Source: Neurospora crassa OR74A (lineage: Eukaryota > Ascomycota > Sordariomycetes > Sordariales > Sordariaceae). Taken from it: a stretch of 64,000 nt of DNA. The DNA is taken from contig NC_026503.1 of assembly GCF_000182925.2 (NCBI RefSeq), forward strand, positions 992,001-1,056,000, in the 5' to 3' direction. This document shows positions 53,366 through 64,000 of the stretch, piece by piece. The notes under the pieces were generated by a model that saw nothing but the letters and a program-made list of their open reading frames with translations, was not told the DNA's origin and did no database searches. Both the position numbers and the translations under genes were made by a program. Positions within the stretch are counted from its first letter, which is position 1, and each line of letters starts with the position of its first letter.

Positions 53366-54330
53366 ATGGTGCCCAATAAACAATTAAATTAAGTTATTAT
53401 CCTATCCTATACTATACTATTAAATTCTCTTAGAATTATTTTTTATTAACAAGCGCTTCGCCCAACCACTATACCTCGTTTGTATTGTAAGCTATATACC
53501 AATTCCCGTACCGCTATTATTTAATTAATTAATTATTTTTATTTATTAACGCTATACCTAAAATAGATTTAACCAACCCAGTAACTATTAGAGACCTACG
53601 CTACGTATCGGATTTCATCTATTTGAACCCGCGTTTCTAATAAATCGGACAGCTAAACCAATTAAAATATAAAGTATTTAACCGAATTATTACAACTCTA
53701 CCCCAACCCAACGAAAATACATCAATTGCCTTATTATTAATAATATAGGCAATATATCGATTATAACGAATTCCCCTAACCTCCTACCCGGAAAATTAAA
53801 TTCTTAATTATTATATCCCTAAATAATTATTTAATATAATACTCAAATTAGCACTACTACTTCAACCTATATTACTATTAATCGAATAAGACAATAATTA
53901 CTAAAGAGAATAACCGGTTATTAACAATCAACTACTCCTTATACCCCTCCCTACTATATTAAAATAAAAGGAGAATTAATAATATAATAAGTAGCCTACT
54001 ACTTAAGAAATTAATAATAAACCAACAACTACCTAAACCTATAAATAAAATAATTAAACGCTAAACCTTAATATAGAAGGGCCTATTACTTAGTAATAAA
54101 ATATAATTATCTCTAAAGAATCTCTAATTAAGGATATTAATAATACTAATAATTAACTATTAGTCGGCTATTAATAGATTCCTTAAAACGAAGCCCAATT
54201 TTAAAAATTAATTATACTAATAGAATTACCTCCCTTATATCGGTAGGCCAACTTTCAATTAAGGGGTAGCGTTTAAATACTTATATTACCTATATTATTC
54301 AAATTCGAAGGCTGAAGTTTCCTCAATTCA

Positions 54331-56950
54331 ATGGACGAACCGTTTTCTTCGCCGGACATCGAGCCGTTCCCTAATAACAACTATAGTTAATATATCGAAG
54401 GATATAGTAATAATAATAAATTAAATTTCTTTTAAAGTATATTATTGTACAATAAAATACTTTAAAATATATTACTAGGCAATAAAGATATTAAAAATAT
54501 CAATACCGAAATAATAAATATAAAGTATAAAACCGAGAGCAATATAACAATAACCGACCTACTTATACTATTTAACTTTTATAAATTAAATTAAATATAA
54601 TATCCCTATAACTATAGGCAATTAGCCGAGTCGAATATATTTATACCCAATATACTACCCGACGCAATAATAAACTTTATTTAATATATAGTTTAGCACT
54701 TAATAGAAATCAAGTTTCAATAGACTTCCCTACCGATAAAATAAGAGTTAACTATATATTACCTATTATAATAAATATAAAATAGAATAATAATCGTTAT
54801 TTCCTCCAATTTAAATTCGATTTCTTTTAACGAATTAAATAGTATATTAGAAGTTACAGTAGGTAAATAATTACGATCGCCTCCTATAAAGATAATAGAT
54901 ATAGGAAGGAATAATACTATTAAATTACTTTTGGTTAAAAATAAACGAATATTAGTAAGCCGGACGGTATTGTTAGAATTACTTAGAAAGGTATTAAAAT
55001 AATAAAAACCCTAAACTCCTTCTCTACTACTATAGAATAAATATTATATTAACTCTATAACGCTTTTAAGGCTATTAAAGTAATAAAAAGGGAAAGCGCT
55101 AACTAAATTATTCTACGCCCTTAAATCTATTAAAACCCTGCTCCCAAACATTAATTTCCCTTATCCCCATACCCTCTAATACAAATTACGAAGTCTTCTA
55201 AGTATTATATTCGCTCTATTACTAGAACCCTCAAATTCTTAATTATTATTACTACCTTCCTTCTCCCCCGATATTATTAGATTACCCTTAAAGGATTAAT
55301 ATATAATTAAATTACCCTTTAATTCCTACTCTTCCAAAGAATAGCTATAGAAAGTATTATAAAGTCTTCTTCGTATACCCTATAGATTTTAGGCAACTAT
55401 TTAACGTTAGTATTAATTAACTAAATAAAAAACTAGTAATATAAATTCCGCGTAGACGGATACTAGTAGTAATATAGCTATTAGAAGTAATAACCGTAGC
55501 TAAAGTACTAATAAAGATGGCACCGGTATAGTCGGAGCAACGGATATAACCGCTAATAAAGAATTCCATTATATTATATATATAGTTAAAACTATAGGCA
55601 AAATTAACGATAATAAACTCAAAGCTATAGCCGATCGCTTTACCGTATCCCTTCAATCTATTATATTAAATAATTAAAAAATTTCAATAATTAGTTACTT
55701 TTAGCCTAATACAAAAGAGAAAGATAGTAATACAAATAGCGATTACTTCTAATTGAAAAATAAGACGTATATTACCTTATTATATTTTTTTATTAAAAGC
55801 GTATAAAATAATACTATTAATAATAATTTTAAAGTAAATACCCTCTACAAAAATCTCTACCAATTCTTTATAAACGGAGTAAAAGTATAGTATATAAATT
55901 AATTCGATATAAAGACCCGCGTAGTAATAAAATAGAATTTTAAAAACTAATATATTATAATTTTAATATATTAGAAGATACTCCGCGCCTAGGCGCTAAT
56001 AAAGTTTAATGCGTTAGAATATTTATATAAAGATTGTCGTACTAGTAAATTACCTTAAAATATAGTTATAGAAGTTATTTAATACTTTAAAGAATTTAGT
56101 AAAAAGGATAAAGGTACTTATATAGTACGTATTTATAACTACTTATACCCCGGCCTAAAGGATTTAATTATAGAGCCGGCCGATAATATAATACTAAATA
56201 AATAGCTAACTCACTTAGATCGCCATACAAAAACCCATCGGCTTAAAATTATTAATAATCTAAACAATTATAGCAATAGTTTTAATAAACGGATGCTACA
56301 AGCGGAATTTAACGGTAAGTTTCCTAATATTAAAGCTATTAAAACTACTAATTTTATTAAGAGCGAGGAGAATACTAAAGATTTGGACGTCGCTTTATAG
56401 AAAAGAAACAACGACTAACGTAGATATTGCGCTTTATAATTTAATTATTTTCCCGGAGGTCGTAGGAATTCGTTCAATAGGTATTACGGCGGATCCGTAT
56501 TATTATATTATAGATTATTATTTAATAGATATAAAGGTAGTTTATCGGTATATTGAAGGGGTTTGTATAGATATTATAATTCGTTTGGAAATTAAAGTTT
56601 ATTTAATAAATATAACGGTCCGTTAATTAATTAGCAAGGCGGTTTATCTAATTAATATAGTAATTCCTCTAAATAAGGCTAGTATTATTAAAATCGCCCT
56701 TACTAATATATTTATTACCGGTATATTAAATTTGGGCTAGTACGCAACAATATTTTTATTATTAAAAATGAACATTAAACGTATAAAGAAATAAATAAAT
56801 TAAATTCTAAAGGAGAATATTTAAAGGGTTAAAGCTTCGAAGAAATTAATTATAATTATAATTCGGAGGAGGAGGAAGTATTTCTAACCGTTAAACCGTC
56901 TATAGATAATATATTAATAAGTATCCCTACTACTACTAACTTTAAATCCA
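54331..56950 (+). pseudogene. gag: gag-like frame of the gypsy relic
   Basis: The ATG at 54331 opens MDEPFSSPDIEPFPNNNYS before the first stop. This stretch is less mutated than its surroundings. The rest is broken by TAG/TAA. Toward the 3' end (about 56440-56640) Gly, Arg and Tyr codons accumulate, like the basic tail of a Gag protein; no intact zinc knuckle is seen. Confidence 0.5.
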
Positions 56951-57049
56951 ATATTAATTCCTATTCTATTTATTTATTATTGTACAATATAAGTCGCCGA
57001 ATATATAGAAAGTATAGCGAACTTTTTCCTACACGCAATAAAATATTCA

Positions 57050-60000
57050 CTTATATATATATTAACTTATGCACCAATCCCAAACCACTAAACTTAAAAC
57101 CTCTACCCAACTAATCTAAACCCCGTTAATTGCTTCTATAATCTTAAAATAATTATAATTCGGTAGGCTTTATAATAAATAGGGTTAAATATAATAAAGT
57201 AATTAAAACTTTTAGAGTAGTAGAGCAAACCGACTAAGGCCCTTTAAAACTATTAAATAACCCTATACATTATAGCTATTTATAAATAAATATTCGCCTA
57301 GTACTAAATAGTAAAGAATATAGTATTTACGTAGATATTAATTACTCTAATATTTTAATTAATAAATAATAAATTAATAAGAGCCTAAATATAAAATTTA
57401 ATAATTCTAAAACAAAATTATTCAACGTCGTTAATAACCGTATTATCCTTACGAAACGAGCAATATTTAACCTCTTTATTGAAGGTACTATTAATAACCG
57501 ACTAGCCCGGTAAACCTTTATATTAACCGTATAAGTAACTAAAGGGTTAGTAGCGAAATTATTACTAGGAATACAATAGATCTAACCCAATTAAATTATT
57601 ATCGATTCCGCGTTAAATACTATACGAATTCCTACGTATTGTAATATAGTAGTATTAACTAATTATATAACTAAATTAATTTATTAGAGGGTATTAGCGA
57701 TATATAATATAATCGTACTACCGCACTCTAAATAGCTCATCCCTATTAATTTTATATACATCGCCGACAAATTGCTAATAGGAGTGCCTAAAGACTATAT
57801 CTTCAAAACCAAATATCCTTATACTTAAAACTATCTTTTTAATACTAAGACTCTTAAACTTATAAATATTATTAATACTATAAATAAACTAATACGTATT
57901 TATCGCTCCTAGTAAATAGATATAATTAAAGATTTTGATAGTAATAGCTACCGGGCTATTTCTTTTATATAAATTTAAATTCTACTAGCCGTAGCAAAAG
58001 TTCAACCTAGTAAAGAATTCGTATTTATAGTAAAATTTAAGAATATTATATTAACCCCCGATACTACTATTATACCTAATAAAATAATTACTAAAATAAT
58101 TAATAATATTTATAATTACGAATTAACTAAGGAAGACGCATTAAAACTCCTCTACAAATTATCGAAATAAAGTCTGTCCCTCAGTATAAATAAAGACGAA
58201 GATATCCTAGAAATCGAATCTATTTACAGTATTAAAATTTATAATAGCAACCCTATATATATATAACGTATTAAAATACTACTAAATAAATATAATATAT
58301 ATAATAGTCGTAATATTATTAAAATAGACGAAAAAGATATACTCCGCATTAACCTCGTTGAAAATTAGTATAAATAGAAAGTTTTATTTAAATTATACTA
58401 ATTAGAAGTTTAAGACTATTAATTCTTTAATAAAACGTTAAATAAAATGTACTAAGATAGTAAATTTAAGTAGATATAAAGAGTAATACTATTTAATTAC
58501 CCCTATTTTATTATTTAATATACTATTGATAATATTCGCAAAGGTCGTATTATAATTAATTTATAACTATTAAATCGCATAATTATCAGTAACTTCTATC
58601 CGCTCCTAACTTAGGACTTAATTATCGCTAAAATAAAAAGTAAAAGATTTATAAACTATTTCGATAGTTCGGCGTTTTTCTATTAAATTAATATTTATTT
58701 ATTTTACTAAAATAAGATAATTTTAATTAGTCTAAGAGGACTCGAACAATCGAATATCGCATTAATAGGTTATAAAAATTCGCTAATTTATATATAACGG
58801 TTTATCGACCGTAAACTTTATTCTTACTACGTATTCGCAATAGGATATATCAATAATATTATTATATTTAGTAATACAACCGAAGACTATTTTAAATATT
58901 TAGAAATTATCCTTAAACTCTTTAAAAATATTAACTTTAATATTATACTAAAAAAGTCATTCGTCGCTTATCCGTCCATTCAATTACTAAATCACTGTAT
59001 AGATAATTTAAATATAGTAACTATAACCGACTATATTGCGGCTATTCGAAATATTTAATAACCTACCAATTTAATATTATTAGAGTATTATATCGGCTTA
59101 ACTAATTTCCTAAAAAGATTTATCCCTTAATTCGCCCAAAAAATCGGTCCGCTAGAAAAAAGGAAGGCTAAATTTATCGAAGTTAGTAAAAAGGATAGTA
59201 AAATACTAGAAAAGAAATTTTTAATAGTATAAAAAACGTTCACTAGTACATTAAACTTCGTACTAACCGAATTTAAAAAAAAAGTATTCGCTATCTTATA
59301 AAATTAATTAATTAAAGAGATAGTAGTCTTCTATTACTACCCTAACCGAACTACCTTTTTCAAGATCGACGCTTCGAAGAGGTAGGGTTTTAGTATTATA
59401 ATTTTCTATATCGACGGCGATTAGTAGGATAGTAAATCGGTTCCTATTTATAAAATCCAACCTATCCTTTTCTATAATAAACGACTATCCGCCGCAAAAA
59501 AGAATTATTAGCTAATTAAATTCGAAATTATATACTTAGTATAAGCCTACCGATCCCTCTAGTAACTCGTACAATTATATACCAAACTAATCGTTATATT
59601 AATAAATTATTGCGCCCTTATTAATATAATTAAATAAATTAATCTAAATACTACCGACCTTACGAAGTTAAACTTACAATTAATTATTGCCTCTATATAT
59701 CTATCCTAATTTAACCTCAATATACGTTATATTCCTAGTAAAGTTAATATTATATTAAACGCCCTATTTAGGCTTCCTAATATAGAAGCCGAATTATACT
59801 TAGAGACTAACGAGTTTAATAATATTTGGAAAGATGCAGTATATATTATTTATATTTATATAAATAATAAAATAAAGGCGAAGTTTATCGACAATTATAT
59901 AAAAGATACTTATTATACTACTATTATATAAAAGCTTAAAGAATATAACGAACGTAGTACGAAACTCAGCCTTAACGTTAATAAGCAATTCCCCTTTCGC

Positions 60001-61450
60001 TTTAAAGAAGGTTTACTATACTACTTTCCTCGAATAGGTAAAATAAAACTATATGTATTTAGTAATACTTTATAAGAAGTATTCGCCCTTATATACGATA
60101 AACACTATTATTTTAACTTAGTAAGAATAATATAGAAGTTAGAAGGACTCTATTTTCTTTGTATAATAAAAGCCCTAAAGTAGTACGTGGAATATTACCT
60201 GTAATACCTTAAATTTAGAACCGATTGTAAAGCTACCCCTAAATTAATAAAACCTATTCGACCTCATCCCATACCCTTCTATACTATTTATATAAATTTT
60301 ATTTTGGGGCTCTTAAAGTAAATTAATTAATTAATAGTCTAGAACGGAAATTATTATAATGTATTAATAATTATTATTTATAATTTTAATAAAAAGACGC
60401 TATTAATCCCCGGTTAAATGGACTATACCGCCGGCTAATAGGCCGAATAGCTAATTACTATACTCTTACTTTATAATTGGGGTTTATTTCGAATGTCTAT
60501 TTCAAATTAGGATACGAAATTCCTATCCGCAGTATAGAAGGTAATCTTCCGGAAATTAAATATAATATTAATATACACTACGGCATAGAATTTAAAATTA
60601 AATAACCAAATTGAACGACGAAACTAGGAGGTTAAACTAGTAATTTAATATTATATAATAGAAAACCCCGAAATCCTATAGCTAAATATGCTCCCTATAT
60701 TATAATATAATTTTAATAATAGTCTTTTAATACCGTTGGGCCGTATACCTAACGAAATTGTAATAGAATTTAAACTAAATATAGCGTTCGACCTACTTAA
60801 ACTAATAGACTTCGAAGAAAGTAATTTTAATATTATTAAACACCTATATTATCGTAAAGTAATTAAAATTATTAATTAGGCTACAACAAAGTACAAATTA
60901 ATATTCGATTAGAATTATCGATTACTTTAATTCGCCGAAGGCGATAAAATTATATTACAACTATATAAAAACTATACCTAATTAGGAATTAAATTATATA
61001 AATATACTAACTAACGAATTAGCCCGTTTCTAGTCAAATGTAAAATTAATAATCTTATATACGAACTCGAATTGCCTTGCATATAGAAAATTCATTTAAT
61101 TATTTCGGTTAGCTATCTGAGAGAATACCCCTAAGGTAAAGATTTATTTTATCGTAAAGAGTAACTAGGCGACTGTATTATCGTTAAGGGCGATACCGAC
61201 GATTAGCAATTATACGAAATTAAAAAAATAATAGATCGAAAAATCTTATAGCATAGCTATAAACCGTTTATTAAGTATTAGGTCAAATATAGAGGTTATA
61301 GTATAGAATATAATAAATAGCACCTACGAGGTAGTCTATATATTAACGGATTAATAGAGAACGCCCAAAATCTCGTTCGTAATTACGAACGACTTTATCC
61401 TATTAACCTTAAATTATTTAAACGTATAAATAAATTATTAGCGGATAAAA
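57050..61450 (+). pseudogene. pol: pol of the gypsy relic: PR, RT, RNase H, IN, chromodomain
   Basis: With stops ignored: a retropepsin-like IYVDINYSN at about 57324; RT from KGRIIINL near 58540 through SLRGLEQSNIALIGYKNS to YINN at 58846-58857, where the family has Y-x-D-D, so both catalytic Asp are Asn. RNase H reads FKIDASKR near 59360 with LSAAKKNY and IRYIPSKVNIILNALFRLP. Integrase reads YINFILGLL near 60285 and SISNQDTKFLS near 60500 with catalytic Asp also changed to Asn. A chromodomain-like KYRGYSIEYN lies near 61285-61320. Asp-to-Asn (GAY to AAY) is what RIP on the minus strand produces. No function remains. Confidence 0.85.
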
Positions 61451-61750
61451 CTATAGTAATTAAAGTAGATTATATTCCTAAATTAAATATTATTATTACT
61501 ATCCTAATAAAATATAAATAAAGCGAAACGTTAAAAACCTCAAATATAGTACTACTTATTACCTTATTCGAAATACTATTAATAATAAAATCTATTAGAA
61601 AGTACATCTCGAATATAAAAGCCTTTTTATCCTTAATTTAATTACCACTAAAATTATTATCTATTATACTATCGCTCCCTAAATAACCATCGTCGCTACT
61701 ACTAATTCCTATACTATCACTTTACGAATAAGAAATACTATTACTATACA

Positions 61751-61885
61751 AACTTTAAATCAACTTACAAGGATCTCAATACCCACTTACTTTACTACTA
61801 TTACCAATATTAATACTATTACTAAATAAACCTTAAATCAACTTATAAGGATTTCAATACCTACTCACCTTACTACTAATATAAA
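61751..61885 (+). repeat. Tandem 78-bp repeat differing by C/T only
   Basis: About 50 bases starting at 61751 (AACTTTAAATCAACTTACAA...) recur from 61829 (AACCTTAAATCAACTTATAA...). The differences visible are nearly all C/T transitions. The 78-bp period equals 26 codons. Confidence 0.75.
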
Positions 61886-62841
61886 CGCAATACACTATCT
61901 ATTAAATATAGTTACTGAAAATAGATACTAATAATAAATAGTATAGAACAATAATTATATACTTAATTAACGTACAAAAGCAAACGGGATAATAGTAGAT
62001 CTAACTATTATCGAAGAAACGAACCGGGAAACCCTAAGCCGAACGTACCGATAACGATCTACTACCTAAAATTAAATAAATTATCCGTAATTACCTACCT
62101 ACAGAAAAGACAATTATAGTAATAAATATATTAATAAACTATAGTATTTATAAATAGATATTTAATAATAATTATTATAATTGTAATTATAACGCCCTTA
62201 AAATTATTACGACTATTAAAGGTACTAACTTATAGAAGGGGATCGATAACGCTATTATCGAAAACGGTATTAAGCCGTTGAACTATATTATTATTAAAAT
62301 AGTTTACTTTATAATATTTACCTTAAATTATAATATAATAAAATAATTCACTAATTTAAAGGCCGCTAACCTTATATTAATAATTAAAACTAACTAATAC
62401 TATATTTACACCGGTAATAAATCTATAATCCTAATATATTAGGATAATAATATAGCGCTTCTAGTACGGCGTAAAATAAGAGAAATATTTGATTTTATTA
62501 TCGATAAAATAATCTAAACCTTTAATACTAATAAATTAATAAATATACTAATTATCGCCCGCGAATAATTAAAATTAAAAGTATACAATATTATAGTTAT
62601 TTACTTAAGAGACGCTAAATTAATTAATATACAATATATAATTATTGTTAAAATGCGCTATAATTAATAATTCGCCTACCCTAAAGGCCTAACCGAACTA
62701 ACGAACCTAATTCCTAATTAACCCAAACTAATCGCCCCCGCCCCTAATATTATAGAACCGAATACTACTATACTAAATATTAAAAAAACCTAGAGTCCCT
62801 AAACCCTTTAATTCTATTAAATAGACTATAATCGGCACTAT

Positions 62842-62913
62842 TCAACTAACTACCGCTATCCAACTAATTACTGCCATTTAATTAATTACCGCTATTCGAC
62901 TAATTACTATTAA
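62842..62913 (+). repeat. Four 18-bp tandem repeats
   Basis: Units at 62842, 62860, 62878 and 62896 follow the pattern YYAAYTAAYTACYGCYAT with mostly C/T variation. In frame they give a six-residue repeat (S/P/L-T-N-Y-R/C-Y/H). Confidence 0.75.
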
Positions 62914-63587
62914 TAATAATACTATTAACCTAATAGTAACTAAATACCCAACCGATACAATTAATAATAGTTTAATTAAAAAATAGAAATTTCAGAACAT
63001 TATCCAAGCTGAGCTAAATGAATTCCGATAAATTTATTACGAATTTTATAAAGAACAAAACAAATAATATAAGGACCTAGAAAAGTAACGCAACAATTAC
63101 TATAAATTGAATAATAAATATATCGATCTACGCAACGAATACAATAGCCTCTAACACAAACATAACCTTATAGTTAGAGAGTATGAATAAATAGTAAATA
63201 AAATAAGAGATATTATATACTATTCTAAAGAAATATTTAAAATTATTAAAAATCTACCCAAGGATAGAACTATAAATATAATTAATTACTAGAATAATAT
63301 TAGTACAACTATTAATCGGAGATTTAGAACCGGTATAACGATTAATATAATATTTAAAACGCCGCGCGTAGCCCAAATCGCGTAGGACGAATTAAAATTT
63401 AATAATACTACTAAAACTATCAGCTCACCCACCGGCCCTAAATACCCGTACTTTATAGAAATATAGGCCGGGCAATAATATACGTATATAAAGTCCGGAC
63501 CTTAGATAAGCTTCGAAAAGCGAATCGAACCTATAGCGCCTATCGCCGAACTAACTACCGCCTTAGCGCTTATTTCCCTAACGGCTA

Positions 63588-63646
63588 TCGCCCCAACGCC
63601 TATCGCTCTAGCGCCTATTGCCCTAGCGCCTATCGCCAACCTAGCC
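63588..63646 (+). repeat. 15-bp CTAGCGCCTATYGCC repeats
   Basis: Three to four units near the end of the unrecognised segment. They encode LAPIA-like repeats and keep an unusually high GC content for this block. Confidence 0.7.
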
Positions 63647-63674
63647 GCTGCTCTAGAACCTATTAAAATTTAAT

Positions 63675-64000
63675 TTAACGATAATTGGAGTATAGTAACG
63701 GACAATAATTAAAAATATTGCAATAGCCTATCCTTATTAAGTTACTCTTAAAGGATAATGGCGCTACTATATTTATAATAATACTATTTCTTTTCTTTTT
63801 CCTTTTTTCTTTTATTCTCAATTAAAATTATTCATCCAATACCAATTATCCAGCTCAAACCCATTTCCTTCTTCATTACATTATCCTTATTATCGATCGG
63901 TCGTACTAGCAATAATCTTTCTATAAAAGATAATTATTATTCAGTACAATACTACGATATTTAAGTATTACAATTTAATAAAACCTTAGGCTGTTCACCT
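63675..64000. other. Pyrimidine-rich and AT-rich tail of the window
   Basis: A T/C-rich run (about 63785-63870) follows the unrecognised frame. No LTR end matching 53156-53365 was found. It may be the 3' end of an element or the start of another. Confidence 0.4.

Larger units (their letters stand above)
53366..61550 (+). mobile_element. Ty3/gypsy (chromodomain-bearing) retrotransposon relic, RIP-mutated
   Basis: Internal region following the LTR. A leader of nearly 1 kb precedes a gag-like frame, then protease, RT, RNase H, integrase and a chromodomain, all on the plus strand and all full of stops. This order (integrase after RNase H) separates it from the copia relic next to it. The matching 3' LTR was not found, so the right end is uncertain and other insertions may lie inside. 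Confidence 0.78.
62100..63674 (+). pseudogene. Unrecognised coding-like segment after gypsy pol
   Basis: Broken plus-strand reading suggests a protein-coding past. Around 63000-63330 it is rich in Glu, Lys, Asn, Tyr and Gln, as in a coiled coil. Around 63530-63660 it turns into an Ala/Pro/Ile repeat (APIA-type units, 15 bp period) and stops at TAA near 63672. It could be an extra third frame of the gypsy element, the gag of a further element, or a captured gene. I recognise no family. Confidence 0.35.
50281..64000. other. RIP-mutated AT-rich block of nested retroelement relics
   Basis: From about 50280 to the window end the sequence is AT-rich with stops in all frames. CpA is scarce, CpG survives and TpA is abundant. 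Pieces of translation still match retroelement proteins once stops are ignored. In Neurospora this pattern is the signature of RIP, which converts CpA to TpA in duplicated DNA and triggers DNA methylation. The block probably continues beyond the window. Confidence 0.93.

Noticed and set aside
61751-63660. CRISPR-like repeat array
   Set aside because: Repeats are contiguous tandem units in eukaryotic retroelement relics, without spacers.

Overview
The window looks like nuclear chromosomal DNA of a filamentous ascomycete, very probably Neurospora or a close sordariomycete relative. The evidence is short introns (about 50-90 nt) with GTAAGT/GTATGT-type donors and CTAAC/CTGAC branch sites, Neurospora-style ribosomal protein genes, and a terminal AT-rich block whose retrotransposon relics carry the mutation pattern of RIP (repeat-induced point mutation). 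All gene models below were spliced by eye from reading frame, splice sites and family similarity.

Region 1 (1-23 kb) is dense housekeeping DNA. It holds rps19 (-), a secreted two-copy lectin-like gene (+), the iron-sulfur assembly factor isa2 (+), rpl7 (-) and rps14 (+) sharing one divergent promoter, eIF3c/nip1 (-), and prp8 (+), which diverges from eIF3c. Most of these genes serve translation or splicing. A telobox-like AACCCTAA motif occurs upstream of the three ribosomal protein genes.

Region 2 (23-39 kb) is sparse. A long pyrimidine-rich stretch precedes a gene with two Myb/SANT repeats (ends 29420), whose N-terminal coding region appears frameshifted. It is followed by about 8.3 kb in which I see no gene, only simple repeats and a G-quadruplex motif.

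Region 3 (37.7-48.7 kb) has a ketopantoate-reductase-like gene (-) divergent from a CSB/Rad26 SNF2 repair ATPase (+), then a decayed-looking hemerythrin-like gene (+), then dbp2 (+). The dbp2 gene carries a 33-unit CT microsatellite in intron 1 and a 520-nt intron that splits helicase motif V.

Region 4 (about 50.28-64 kb) is AT-rich and full of stops. It is a nest of RIP-mutated retroelements: a Ty1/copia relic (gag to integrase, + strand) cut off exactly where a 210-bp LTR begins, followed by a long Ty3/gypsy relic (protease, RT, RNase H, integrase, chromodomain, + strand). Downstream is an unrecognised coding-like segment with coiled-coil-like and Ala/Pro-repeat parts. The LTR is almost unmutated although both flanks are heavily mutated, which is the most puzzling feature here. 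I found no tRNA, intact rRNA, CRISPR array or convincing new multi-gene system.
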